64,000 nt of DNA from assembly GCA_036346275.1 (NCBI GenBank), contig CM070726.1:28803410-28867409 (forward strand), in the 5' to 3' direction. The notes under the pieces are model-generated. The model searched no databases, was not told where the DNA came from, and saw nothing but the letters and a program-made list of their open reading frames with translations. The position numbers were made by a program, and so were the translations under genes. Source of the DNA: Otatea glauca (lineage: Eukaryota > Streptophyta > Magnoliopsida > Poales > Poaceae). Each line of letters begins with the position of its first letter. The stretch's first letter is position 1. Below are positions 11,001 to 22,080 of this stretch, piece by piece.

Positions 11001-12810
11001 TTGATGGCATTCTTCTCCAACGACGGCATGGATGTGTTCGGGAGCGGATCCGCCGGCTCCCTCGGCTTCACCGTCACCTCGGAGGAGAGCTCACGCTCAT
11101 CCCGCCGCCCGAGGGCGGCGCTGCGGGAGCCGGACACCATCTCGGTAGCCGTCCCACTCCGGCTTGAGCGCCCCGGGCCCCAAAGCCGAAACGACGAGCG
11201 TTATACCTCCTTTGGCGAAAGCCCTCCGGAACTGCGCAGGAGATCCGTCACCTCCGCGCGCCACGACTTGTAGCTATGGTGGCTACATGCCAACCTCCGT
11301 CCACGAGTTCTTTGGAAGACTCTTCCGACCACGGCTCCAGCCCGACGCGGAGTATCCGCCAGCGGCACACTCGCGAGTGCAACGTGGCGGGCACGGCCGA
11401 TTTGGTCGTAGCCACCGCGGCTCACGACGGTCCCCGTCCCGCAAGACCGAGGCACGGGGGGGAATACCATGGCCTTGGCGAGAACGCCTTCGAGCTCGCG
11501 CCGAGCTCCAACTCAACGCGAGAGTGGAGGAGCGAAGGTCGAGCTCGACCGGCTCGAGCCAACTGGAGCGGGGCGAGCGAGCCAGCGCAAGTCGGGCGGC
11601 GGCGACGCGCGCGCACGCCAAGAGCACCACAAGTTGGGGCGAATCCGGCGCCCCGCTTTTTCCTCACGCAAGCCAAAACGTGGCGCGGCCGCAATCTTGC
11701 TCCGAGGCCTTCCGAGCCCGCAAACCCGGAGGCCGAGCTACCTACGAGAACCTTCGGGTGGTGGGCGCTGTGGCCGTAAAGACATCTGAGCCTCCGGCTC
11801 CTACCACACCGGCGCTACTTCCGCCACCGCCCGCGTCTGCGCCATGGAGCCGGTGGGTGCGCCAAGACCGCACCCACCATGAACCACCCAGCCTCACGCA
11901 CCCGGTGCGCGGCGCCTCGGTAATGCCTACGACATCCGCACCACCCTCGGCGCGAAGAAAGATGGCGGAGGGCGCCGCCACTCACGTGTTGCGGATGGTG
12001 GCGCCACTATCGCAGCCCGAGCCACGATGGTCCGGACCACGGGCTTTTGCCAAGGGATCCGCCAGCGGATTTCCCGCCGATTCCGGCGCCTACCAACATT
12101 GCCAAGTACGGGGCCACCAACCCGGTGTCCGCTCAAGATTACCGGCTCGCGTGCGGGTGGGGAGCGACAGATGATCTCTTCATCATCCAAGCCTCCCCAT
12201 CTACCTCGCGGACTCGGCTCGAGCACGGCTCAGTACCGCCTCCAAAGCGCCAGAGGCGGGCCGACTTGAAGAATCTCTTCGTCGGTAACTTCGGGGCACT
12301 TATAAGCGCCACAGTAACTCCTGGGACTTGAAAGGCTGCAGCGGCGGCCGGGAGACTCTGGGACTACATCCGGAGGTTTTCCCCTTGGTAACGAGCTCCC
12401 GACATCTCCGACGCCGATGTCGTGGGAGCCTTCATCTACGGCACCTCTGCAAGGCCTTGGTGCTGGTCGGGCCGCCTCAAGCCCGGGACCACCAAGGAGC
12501 TCCTCGACATCGCCACCAACCACGCCCGGCGAGGAGGCCGTAGGGGCTATTTTCGAAGGAGGAAAGGCCCAGCAGGAGCCTCGGCGTCCAAACCGGGTCT
12601 CCTTCCGACCGCCCGACAAGCAGGCGGCACGGAAGCGATCCGTGAGACCCAAGTGGTCGCCACGGTCGACCGCCGCTCGCCTTAGCGGCGGCGCGGCCGG
12701 CCGTCGCCCGACCGCCGAGAAATTGATGGACGGCCCATGCCCGAACCATGGGTTCTCCGTCAAGCACAAGCACCGGGCTGCGAAGTCCGAGGCGCTATCT
12801 CTCTAGCGTC
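11001..12810 (+). pseudogene. gag: Tat-type gag (heavily frameshifted)
   Basis: The best-conserved part is the Retrotrans_gag-type domain at about 12047-12600: PPIPAPTNIAKYGATNP, then DYRLACGWGATDDLFIIQ, ADLKNLFVGNF (about 12262), then in other frames LCKAL and GTTKELLDIATNHA (about 12486-12530). These blocks occur in this order in gag of RIRE2/Tat elements. They lie in at least three frames, joined by 1-2 base shifts. The region 11001-12040 upstream is open in several frames because of its GC content and has no motif I can identify. No zinc knuckle is visible. Confidence 0.75.
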
Positions 12811-12997
12811 CCCACCACGCGCGAAGCAAAGGAAAGAAGCCGCCGCGGCCCGCGAACGGCGGAGAAGAAGCGACGGCGAGTTCCCGAGCCCGACGGCCGC
12901 CTCATGATCTTCGGAGGACCGCTTGCTACGCCGACAAGCGCCGACTCAAGCTCGCTTACGCGAGGTCCACACCGTCGCCACGGGCGTCCCCAATATC

Positions 12998-13420
12998 TTC
13001 GGTGGTGGAGTTCCGATCACCTTTGATCGGACCGATCACCCGATCGCGTCCACACCGGGAGGTACCGGTGGTGGTCACCCGTCGTCGAACGGCGCCTCAC
13101 GAAGGTGCCGATGGGCGGGGCAGCGGCCTTAACATCCTCTACGTTGAGGCGTTCGACGCTATGGGGTCCCGCGCTCAAGCCTCGGCCAAGCAAGGCACCT
13201 TTCCATGGCGTCATCCGGGCGACAAGCCCATCCGCTCGGCGGTCGACTGCCGTCACCTTCGAGGCGGAAACTTCCGCACCGAGACCCTCACCTTCGAGGT
13301 CGTGGATTTCCCGGCGCCTACCACGCCATCTGGGAGGCCATGCTACGCCAAGTTCATGGCGATCCCCGCCACGCCTACTCTCGCGAAGATGCCGGACCGC
13401 ATGGAGTCATTACAGCGGCA
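12998..13420 (+). pseudogene. Tat-type aspartic protease region
   Basis: GSGLNILYVEAFDAMG at about 13120-13165 corresponds to the protease segment of Tat pol, in which the catalytic DG lies just before GSGLNILY. Here the preceding residues read EGADGRGSGLN in one frame, so the site is blurred by substitutions. Downstream RTETLTFEVVDF, then GRPCYAKFMAIPATPTLAKM (about 13335-13395), matches the usual run from protease to RT. Several frameshifts are present. Confidence 0.7.
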
Positions 13421-13839
13421 TCGTCTTTCGGCTGCCTTCAAGCAATCGGAGCGGCAATGCGAGCTCGCCTCGGCGATGCGTTGCCTCTGCGAACTCAACA
13501 AGCTCGGGAGGAAGCCGCCGAGTCCGTCCCCGAATCCACCAAATCGGGCGGGATCCTTCAAACCGCCGAGGACACGAAGGAGGTCACGGTCGATCCACGT
13601 GATCCGACCAAGACCGTCTTGGTCGGAGCCACGCTCCCGCCAAATAGGAAAGCGCTCGTCGACTTCCTCCGCACTAACAAAGATGTCTTCGCATGGAGGT
13701 CCTCCGACATGCGGGCATTCAAAGGAGGTCGCGAGCACTCCTTGGCGTCAGACCGGGCTCAAAGCGGTCGCCCAGCGCTGCGCCGCCGACGAGGAAAGGC
13801 GCAGGTTATAGGGAGAGATCGCCAAACTCTTGGCGGGGT

Positions 13840-14863
13840 TAAATAAAGAGTGCGCCACCCTGAGTGGCTAGCCAACCCTGTACTTGTAAAAAAGAAGAAT
13901 GGGCAATGGAGAATGTGTGTTGACTATACGAGTCTCAACAAAGCATGCCCCAAGGACCCATTCCCCTTACCTCGCATCGACCAAGTCATCGACTCCACCG
14001 CTGGGTGCGAGTCTCTTTCCTTTCTGGATGCCTACTCGGGCTACCACCAGATTGCGCTAAAGGAGTCCGACCAGCTCGCGACTTCCTTCATCACTCCGTT
14101 CGGCTCGTTCTGCTATGTCACAATGCCCCCGGCTACCAAGAACGCGGCGCTACATACCAGCGATGTATGCAAAGCGTGCTTCAATGACCGGATCGGCCGC
14201 AAGCGTTGAGGCGTATGTCGACGATATTGTCGTAAAGACCAGGAAGGCTGACGACCTTATCGCCGACCTAGAAGAGACTTTCGCGAACCTTCGACGGTTT
14301 CGCATAAAGCTCAACCCAGAGAAGTGCGTCTTCGGGGTCCCCAAAGGAAAGCTCTTAGGCTTCATCGTCTCTGAGCGAGGCATCGAGGCCAATCAGGAGA
14401 AGATCTCGGCGATCGCAAGGATGGGCCCGGTCAGCAACCTCAAAGGGGTCCAGAGGCTGACCGGATGCCTGGCGGCTTTGAGCCGTTTCGTGTCTCGCCT
14501 CGGCGAACGCGGAATGCCGCTCTGGCCGCTCAAGAAATCCGACCGCTTGATTGGACACCGAGGCTCGGGAGGCCCTCACCCGCAGAAGGCCTTCTGTCCT
14601 CGCCTCGATCTGATCGCCCGGCACCAGGTGAACCGCTGCTCCTCTACATCGCTGCCACTACTCAAGTCGTCAGCGCGGCCCTCGTGGTGGAGCGAGCGGA
14701 AGAAGGCCGTGAGCTCAAGGTACAACGGCCGGTCTACTTCATCAGTGAGGTACTTTCCGAGTCCAAGACTCGGTACCACAGTGCGAAGTTACTCTACGCG
14801 GTGCTCATCGCAAAGAGGAAACTCGTTCACTACTTCGATCAAGACGCCATCACTTTGTGGTGA
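13840..14863 (+). pseudogene. pol: Tat-type reverse transcriptase and first RNase H
   Basis: RT copies element RNA into DNA. Visible blocks: WLANPVLVKKKNGQWRMCVDYTSLNKACPKD (in part, about 13866-13950), LPRIDQVIDSTAG, FLDAYSGYHQI (about 14020), a shift near 14190, then AYVDDIVVKTRKADD (about 14211) with the intact YVDD site, KLNPEKCVFGV and GFIVSERGIEANQEKI (about 14360). The first RNase H follows at about 14615-14863: LLLYIAATTQVVSAALVVER and then RPVYFISEVLSESKTRYH. In this domain the catalytic Asp of the Gypsy consensus (TDAS) is absent, as is usual for Tat elements, which rely on a second RNase H. Confidence 0.85.
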
Positions 14864-15039
14864 CCACGCCCCACTAGGCGAGATCATCCACAATCACGAT
14901 GCCTCGGGAAGGATAGCCAAATGGGCGCTCGAGCTTAGCGGCCATGGCATAATATCGCCCCTGACGGCGATCAAATCGCGAGCTCGCCGACTTTGTCGCC
15001 GAGTGGACCAAGCCGAGCACCACCGGTGGTCGAAGACCC

Positions 15040-15410
15040 AGTCATGGACAATGTACTTGACGGGTCTTACACCAAGAATGGCGCGGCGCGGAGTAAATCA
15101 TCATCTCCCACTCGGGAACAGAGCTGTCGCCATTAGGTTGCTCTTGTGCGACCAACAACATTGCCGAGCACGAGGCTCGTCAACGGTCTCGGATCGCTGC
15201 CGACCTCGGTGCCCGCCGGCTCGTCCACGGGGACTCCAAGCTTGTCGTCGACCAAGTCATGAAGGCTGCGGGCCCGAGACGCCCGCATGGCCGCGTCTTG
15301 TCGCCGAGAATCACGCCGGCTCGAGGAGCGGTTCAAGGGTTTCGAGCTTCACCATAGCTACCGACGCTACAATGGCGAGGCCGATCACCGCCAATCTTGC
15401 CTCCAGAGAG
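15040..15410 (+). pseudogene. Archaeal-type RNase H (second RNase H of Tat elements)
   Basis: Across two or three frames the typical aRNH landmarks appear in order: VLDGSYTKNGA (about 15050-15082, first Asp), a stretch encoding NNIAEHEA (about 15147-15175, Glu), GDSKLVVDQVMK (about 15230-15265, Asp), and LEERFKGFELHHSYRRYNGEADH (in part, about 15310-15380, last Asp). Plant Tat elements are known to carry this domain in addition to their own degenerate RNase H. All four acidic positions can be found, but frameshifts separate them. Confidence 0.78.
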
Positions 15411-15559
15411 CCCGTCCCGCCGGGATCTTCGTCTCCGACCTCCTGCGGCCTTGTCGGTGGACTCGGCGGTGGCGGCCACCCGACCAATCCGGCCACGGTC
15501 GCCCGACCGACGCCGCGGTCGGGCGTAGACTTGGCGGATCGCCCGCGGTGTGCTAGCAC

Positions 15560-16740
15560 TTGAGTCCGATCGAGGAGGCCCTACATCGACCGCTTGTGGA
15601 CGGGTCACTTCCCCGACCGACCGAGGCCGCGCCTCGCCCGTGGCAAAATCATAAATCTGATCGGCCGGACCTCTACAAAGGAGTCCCTCAGGGTCCTCCA
15701 AAATGTATCTTGACCGACCAAGGAAAGCAATTACTGGGACGACATACGGTAGTCTGCGGTCACCACGCAGCACCCCAATCTCTTGTGGGAAAGGCCTTTC
15801 GACAAGGTTTCTACTGGCCAACCGCTGTGTCAGACGCCGAGCATATCGTGCGCTTTGCGAAGGATGCGATTCTTTGCTCGCAGACGCATCGCGACCAAAG
15901 CTTCTGAGCGATCCCCATCACGTGGCCTTTTGCCGTCTGGGACTCGATTTGGTCGGCCTTCGAGGAAGCGCCGGGGCTTCACCCACTGCTCATCACGGTA
16001 GATAAGTTCACCAAGTGGATAGAGGCCAAGCCGGTCGTGAGCGCCACGTCGGTACAAGCGGCCATCTTCTTCCGCGACATCGTTTTTAGGTTTGGAGTCC
16101 CAAACTCCATCATCACCGACAACGGAACACAGTTCACGGGAAGGAATTTCGAGTTCGTGGCGACTTCAACATCCGTGTCGATTGGCGTGATAGCCCATCC
16201 GCGGACTAACGGCCGGTCGGCGCACTAACGGCATGATCCTTCAAGGACTCAAGCGCGGATCTTCGATCGGCTCAAGCATTTCGCGGCGCTGGGTAGCCGA
16301 GCGCCCTCCGTCCTCTGGAGTCTGCGGACCACGCCGACCGGGCGACCGGGTTCACACCCTTCTTTATGGTGTTTTGAAGCCGTTTTGCCTTGACACCGAA
16401 TCGGCTCCCGAGATTGCAAGCCCGATGAGGCTCGGGGCTCGCCCGCAACAAGGCGCCATCGACCGGCTCGGCGAGGCGCGCGGCGTGGCCGTCTGCGGTC
16501 GGCCGGATATCAACAAGCCTGCGCGCTACCACACCGCCAAGTTCGAGGGCGATCCTTCGGTATTGGCGACTTGGTTCTGCGTCGGTCGGACAACCAAAGA
16601 TAAGCACAAGTAGCGACCCACAGGAGGGTCCTTTTACCGTCGTGGAAGTTCTCCGACCGCACCTTCGACTCAAGGGCGCCGATGGTCGCATCCTCCCTAA
16701 TGCCCGGAACATTGAAAAGTTAAGGCGATTCTATCCCTAA
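15560..16740 (+). pseudogene. Tat-type integrase (catalytic Glu not found)
   Basis: The zinc-binding part is seen as WERPFDKVSTGQP and CEGCDSLLAD / RFAKDAI (about 15783-15900). The core shows RLGLDLVGL (about 15942, first Asp), DKFTKWIEAKPV (about 16003), and IITDNGTQFTG (about 16112, second Asp). At the third site the usual NGQVERANG reads NGRSAH followed by a stop (about 16208-16228): the Glu codon is missing. Later blocks continue in other frames: ILQGLKRGS, VLWSLRTTP (about 16312), and RRTYHTAKFEGD-like sequence up to about 16740. Confidence 0.78.
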
Positions 16741-16851
16741 GCTCTTTTCTTTTTCTGGTATAAGTCTTTGCCTTTCTCCCAACCGAGCACACTGTCGCCA
16801 CGTGACGACTCGGGGCTGCCCGTGGCGCCCCGTTCGAGCCGCTCCGGATGG

Positions 16852-17230
16852 TGTGCATGTGGTCGGTGACCCGGCCGACCACGAGGTCTATCCCGGCGGT
16901 AACCCTCTCGACCGAGTGCTCGGCCTCGCCCACCGGCTATGGTTGCCCAATAGCACTCCGCGGAAGAAGGAAGCACTGAGTGGGATGACCTTACGGTCGA
17001 TTGGGAACAATCTTCCCCACACGAACTCGGCTAACTCACGTACTCATGTGGGTGGTGACCCGACTAGTCACAGAGTCTATCCCGGCGGTAACCCTCTCGA
17101 CCCGGCGCACGGCCTCGCCCGGCTATGGTTGCTAAGTAGCACTTTGCGGAAGAAGGAAGTGCCCGAGTGGAAAAACCCTTGGCCGATCGGGAACACTCCG
17201 AACCCCCATGAGTGCGCGTAACTACCGCAT
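16852..17230 (+). repeat. 189-bp direct repeat after pol
   Basis: Two diverged copies, 16852-17040 and 17041-17230, share GGTGACCCG, TCTATCCCGGCGGTAACC, the GGCTATGGTTG block and GCGGAAGAAGGAAG. The offset of GGTGACC between copies is 189 bp. No protein is evident. It lies between integrase and the antisense gene. Confidence 0.75.
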
Positions 17231-17411
17231 AAACAAGACTCCTATCCTCTTCGGCCCTCTCAAATTGACCCGACCTACGCATAAGCGACCCCGTGGTCCT
17301 TGAGGCTATGGTCGGTCAAACCCAAACGCAAAGGAGAGCAAAGAGGCAAACCGGAGCTTACAATTACTTACGATCGTTTACACAACAGTCTTTGCAAAAA
17401 AAAAGGGGGGG

Positions 17412-18589
17412 CTAACTTCTTTCTTCCTCTTCTTCCTGGTGGCCGACCGGCACGGAGGAGGAGGACCTGGCATCTTGGAAGGCGACCTCGGGCGGGACGT
17501 GGCTGGCGATCTCCCGAGCATGCGGCTCGACCTGGAGCTCGAACCTGTCGACCTCGTCGTCGGTCCGGTTCCCGGCGATGCCGCTACTCACCACTGCGAG
17601 GTCGATACCGTCATAGTGCGAGACGGTGTTGACCAGTGCGGACGAAGCTCCCAGTGCTGCGCCCGCAATCACAGCCGCCTCCACAAGCCCCGGCACTCGG
17701 GCCAGCGCAGGGGCAAGTGCGCTCGGGCCTGCCCCTGTGCCCAAGACTTGGGCGCAGACCTCCTGGCCGGCCCTCCGAAGGGCTTCCAGTTCGGCGCCCA
17801 TCTCGGCCCTACCATCCTCGGAGACCCTCGGCGCGCGAGCCTTGTCCCCGGCGCGATCACCACGTCATGGTCTCGCCGCGCATTCCGAGCCTCCATGGCG
17901 GCGCTTCAGTTTTTCTGCACCTCTGCGAGTTTTCGGCGTCTCCAGATGAGTCTCCTCTACGGGTTACCCCAACCAAAGAAATCAATGGAGGAGTTGAGAT
18001 ACTTACCAGTCGCAGAGACGATCAGGGCCACCTTGTTCTTCTCCCTCTTCTCGGCGCCCGGTCCATTGCTCCCGCTGCGACGAGAGCTCGCGAAAAGCAC
18101 GGGGGCGCTATTTTCAACGTTAGGACATAGATCCATTCGAGCGCCATCCCTTGTTAGAGGACGGCAGCTTGATGTCCAGTACTCGAACTCGGCCGCTCGG
18201 CTGGAGGGCCAGGCCGCCCATGGGCGCCGTCGCGTCGAGCACTTTGTCTTTCCAAAGCCTCGCTGGAAGAAGTGCGCCACGCGCGTAATGCGGCTCAATC
18301 CCTAAGAAGGCCTCGCACGGGGTAATGAAAATGGCGATGTGAAGGACCCGTTAGGGTTGAGGTGGTGCACCTCCACCTTGTAATGGAAAAGAAGCCCACG
18401 GGCGAAAGGGTGGAGCGGCAGGCGGCGCGCGCTCAAAAAGCGAGGCGGGGACCACAACCTCGTCGCTCTGCTGCGCGGGATAACGGGCCGGTCGGCACCC
18501 TCCGGCCAGAGGTGCCTGCGGCGGAGGAAGCCCTTCTTCACTAGGCCGAGCGCGCGACTCTCCTGTGCGGAGCACTCAGTCCACGACAT
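17412..18589 (-). pseudogene. Antisense gene of the Gypsy element (Transposase_28/PF04195-like)
   Basis: On the minus strand, downstream of pol, a coding region opposite in direction to the element. A TATA box (CTATAAGTA, 18721-18729 minus) lies upstream; the ATG at 18587-18589 (MSWTECSAQES) is at a plausible distance, while an earlier in-frame ATG at 18709 is too close to the TATA box. The protein reads ALGLVKKGFLRRRHLWP, then FARGLLFHYKVEVHHLNPNG, then after a 1-base shift ILHIAIF and CEAFLGIEPHYA, which matches the plant family called putative gypsy-type transposon (PF04195). A donor GACTG/GTAAGT at 18006 and acceptors at 17957 (50-bp intron) or slightly downstream suggest splicing. The last part (17412-17801) is Ala-rich with EEEEE near its end. 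Function unknown; antisense genes in this position are known in some Tat elements such as Grande. Confidence 0.7.
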
Positions 18590-18729
18590 CTTCGCGGGGA
18601 AGCGACGGAAAGGTGAGAAGAAGAGGGGCTGAGGTTTCCTTCTCCGGCTCTGGCGTTTTCTTGCTTTAGGGACGGGAGACGAAGAAGGCGGCGTGGCTAC
18701 CCGAGGCACCCCAACAACGTACTTATAGG

Positions 18730-19499
18730 AGCGGCGGGCGCCGACCGAGCAGACGCCTCCTCGAATGAATCGTCGCGTCCGCCTCGTGCATCACGCCGGC
18801 ACTGGTAACTCCGATTTCCAATTCCACTCCGCATTTAATCTGTCGCGTCGGGTTGCGAGCCATAAAGACGCCGCCCCGAGCAGCGTGTCCGTTACCTCTT
18901 GGTCTCCGCCTTTTGGCGGGACGGTTGTTCGTAGCGCGAGAGGCCCATCGGGCGCTGCGGTCCCAAGATGGCAAAAAGCTTTGTGGCTTGCGCCAGGCCC
19001 ACCAAAGTGTGGGTTCAAAAGGCCTAACCCACCGGATGGGCGTAGGGCGCCCAAGTGAAAACGAGCGAGGGCAAGTACGAGTGAGCCCCGGTGGGTCCCG
19101 GTTGGGTCGGTGACGACCCGATCCACCTCTACTCGCGCCCGAGACCATACTTCACACTCTCCGGGAGCTCATCGATGGCGGCGGCCGGTGTGCTCTGGGT
19201 GGTGACGACCCGTGGTCCATACTGGGATTGAGTAAAGAAAGGTTTCTTATGGGTCGCCCCACGCAGGCCAGGACACCCTACTGGGACCGTCGCTCGGAAG
19301 GGTCCCCTTGGCGGGACCTCCCGGGACCCTCGGACTACCGTTACTAGCTCCAAAGCACGGCGTTCAAACCAACGCAGTAAACGCGCGTCGCTCACCCCCT
19401 CCAGTCCCACACTGCGGATGGGGTAAACTTGTGGGATAGACGGCGGCTACTCCTCTCGCGGCTTCCCTCGCGGACGGGGACTCGGGATGGATACCGCGC
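18730..19499. other. Gypsy 3' region, no gene identified
   Basis: Contains open frames on both strands typical of GC-rich DNA. It is upstream of the antisense gene's TATA box and may hold its promoter. No recognisable domain. Confidence 0.45.
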
Positions 19500-21070
19500 C
19501 CGCCTACGACGTTAAGCGAGCACTCGGACACGGAACCTCGCGAGGCATCCGGCCGTCCTTGCCGACCAAGGCACTCGGACACCGGAACCTCGCGGAGGCA
19601 TCCGGTGCGTCCTTGCCGACTAAGGCGGCGTCCGGCTACGACGTTAAGCGAGCACTCGGACACCGGAACCTCGCGGAGGCATCCGGCCGTCCTTGCCGAC
19701 CAAGGCACTCGGACGCCGGAACCTCGCGAGGCATCCGGTCGTCCTTGCCGACTAAGGCGGCGTCGGCTCGACGTTAAGCGAGCACTCGGACACGGAACCT
19801 CGCGGAGGCATCCGGTCGTCCCTGCCGACCAAGGCACTCGGACACCGGAACCTCGCGGAGGCATCCGGTCGTCCTTGCCGACTAAGCGGCGTCCGGCCAC
19901 GACGTTAAGCGAGCACTCGGGCACGAGAACCTCGCGGAGGCATCCGGCCGTCCTGCCGACCAAGGCACTCGGACACCGGAACCTCGCGGAGGCATCCGGC
20001 CGTCCTTGCCGACTAAAGCGGCGTCGGCTACGACGTTAAGCGAGCACTCGGACACGGAACCTCGCGGAGGCATCCGGCCGTCCTTGCCGACCAAGGCACT
20101 CGGACGCCGGAACCTCGCGGAGGCATCCGGTCGTCCTTGCCGACTAAGGCGGCGTCCGGCTCGACGTTAAGCGAGCACTCGGACACGGAACCTCGCGGAG
20201 GCATCCGGCCGTCCTTGCCGACCAAGGCACTCGGACACCGGAACCTCGCGGAGGCATCCGGTCGTCCTTGCCGACCAAGGCACTCGGACACCGGAACCTC
20301 GCGGAGGCATCCGGCCGTCCTGCCGACCAAGGCACTCGGACACCGGAACCTCGCGGAGGCATCCGATCGTCCTTGCCGACCAAGGCACTCGGACACCGGA
20401 ACCTCGCGGAGGCATCCGGTCGTCCTTGCCGACCAAGGCACTCGGACACGGAACCTCGCGGGGCATCCGATCGTCCTTGCCGACTAAGGCGGCGTCCGGC
20501 TCGACGTTAAGCGAGCACTCGGACACGGAACCTCGCGGAGGCATCCGGCCGTCCCTGCCGACCAAGGCACTCGGACACCGGAACCTCGCGGAGGCATCCG
20601 GCCGTCCTTGCCGACTAAGGCAGCGTCCAGCTACGACGTTAAACGAGCACTCGGGCACCGGAACCTCGCGGAGGCATCCGGTCGTCCTTGCCGACCAAGG
20701 CACTCGGACACCGGAACCTCGCGGAGGCATCCGGTCGTCCTTGCCGACCAAGGCACTCGGACACCGGAACCTCGCGGAGGCATCCGGTCGTCCTTGCCGA
20801 CCAAGGCACTCGGACACCAGAACCTCGCGGAGGCATCCGATCGTCCTTGCCGACCAAGGCACTCGGACATCGGAACCTCGCGGAGGCATCCGGTCGTCCT
20901 TGCCGACTAAGGCGGCGTCCAGCTACGACGTTAAACGAGCACTCGGACACTGGAACCTCGCGGAGGCATCCGGTCGTCCTTGCCGACCAAGGCACTCGGG
21001 CACTAAAACTTCCGAAGGCACCCGCTCATCCTTGCCGACCAAGGCACCGACTAGCTACGGCGCCGAAACG
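19500..21070. repeat. 53-bp minisatellite with higher-order structure
   Basis: About 24 copies of a 53-bp unit that runs from GCACTCGGACACCGG through CCTCGCGGAGGCATCCGG to CGTCCTTGCCGACCAAG. At eight or more places a linker of about 26 bases (GCGGCGTCCGGCTACGACGT, then TAAGCGA) is inserted, near 19622, 19757, 19885, 20018, 20145, 20488, 20618 and 20908. Most linkers are 128-135 bp apart, i.e. two units plus a linker; two intervals of about 338 and 290 bp hold six and five units. Because 53 is not a multiple of three, the open frames across it are not conserved proteins. Units differ mostly by loss of one base in CC or GG pairs. Confidence 0.93.
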
Positions 21071-22062
21071 AGCGCAAAGGAAGATTTCTTGAGGAACAAA
21101 CCGCGAGTTCGCACGTCCGACCACTCGAAAACCGATCGCCGAACTTTCTAGCGCCGAGCTGATCAAAGCAGAACAAGCGAAGCTAACTCCTTCATGAAGT
21201 CATTCATAGAGAGAAAAAAAAAGGATTTCATTAAAAAGCCGAGCTCAAAACTTTACACCACTTTACATGAGGCACACGCAAGACTCTCTATCTACACCGG
21301 ACTCCTAAAACTCCCTACGACAACGCCGACGGTAGGCCCTTGCTGGCCGACGGACACCTTGGGGTCGGTGAACCGAGGTCGTTGGAGATGACTCTTAGTA
21401 GGCCCTTGCCCGGTCGTCAAGGTGAAGCCACAGCGCGGAATGGCATGCATGCTGCTGCCGTTCGGCGACATCGACGCAGCCGCGCCTCTGCAATCGGCGC
21501 CCTCGCGCCATTGCCTCTAGGAGGGCCCCTGCCACCCAAGCCTCGGATCTGCTCAAGTAGCGCGTCAGCGGCAAACAACGTCGCGAGCTACTTCTTCTCT
21601 CTTTGGGAGTTCGGCTATCGCTTTGATCATACTCAACCCAAAGCTCGTTCAAAGGTCATCCTCTTCCACCACGATGTCATCACGAAACCGAAGACTAAAG
21701 GGTGTCTTGAACACATTTCAAGAAGGAAAGGATTCTCGTCTAAGAGTCCGCGCTCGAGCAACCCGTGGCGCCCTTATATACCCATTCGAAGGAAGATCAA
21801 GCGACTCGGGAATAAATGCCGACGCAGAAAGCGAAGCGCCCACCACGGAACCGGCGGTCAAGAAGGCGAGCGAGCAAAAACACACCCGGTGCGCGCGCGC
21901 GCACAACGGCAATTAAGAGGCTCGGCGGTTCGCATACCTCGAGGCGTAATCCCGGCGGGCGCCGAATCGCGTTGAAGTACGCCGGCAAAAACGGTAGGCC
22001 CCGTTGGCCCACCTAGTTGAGCGGATCGATCAAGCTCAACCCCAATCGAGTGCCGAACTCGA
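21071..22062. other. Gypsy 3' untranslated region
   Basis: Mixed-composition sequence between the minisatellite and the polypurine tract. A minus-strand open frame at 21395-21652 and others on the plus strand show no motif. It may hold further pieces of an antisense transcript, but nothing supports this directly. Confidence 0.4.
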
Positions 22063-22080
22063 TTGGAGGTTCGGGGCTCT
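22063..22080 (+). other. Polypurine tract of the Gypsy element
   Basis: TTGGAGGTTCGGGGCTCT lies immediately before the 3' LTR. It is purine-rich but imperfect. Confidence 0.6.

Noticed and set aside
11164..12174. 336-codon frame in the Gypsy gag region
   Set aside because: It is open because of GC content. The recognisable gag motifs lie in other frames, so this frame is not a separate gene.
19500..21070. Regularly spaced repeats resembling a CRISPR array
   Set aside because: Units follow one another without unique spacers, and the setting is a plant retrotransposon; it is a minisatellite.
19364..21151. Long open frames of about 200-240 codons on both strands
   Set aside because: They cross the 53-bp minisatellite. 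Since 53 is not a multiple of three, the peptide changes frame with each unit and is not conserved.
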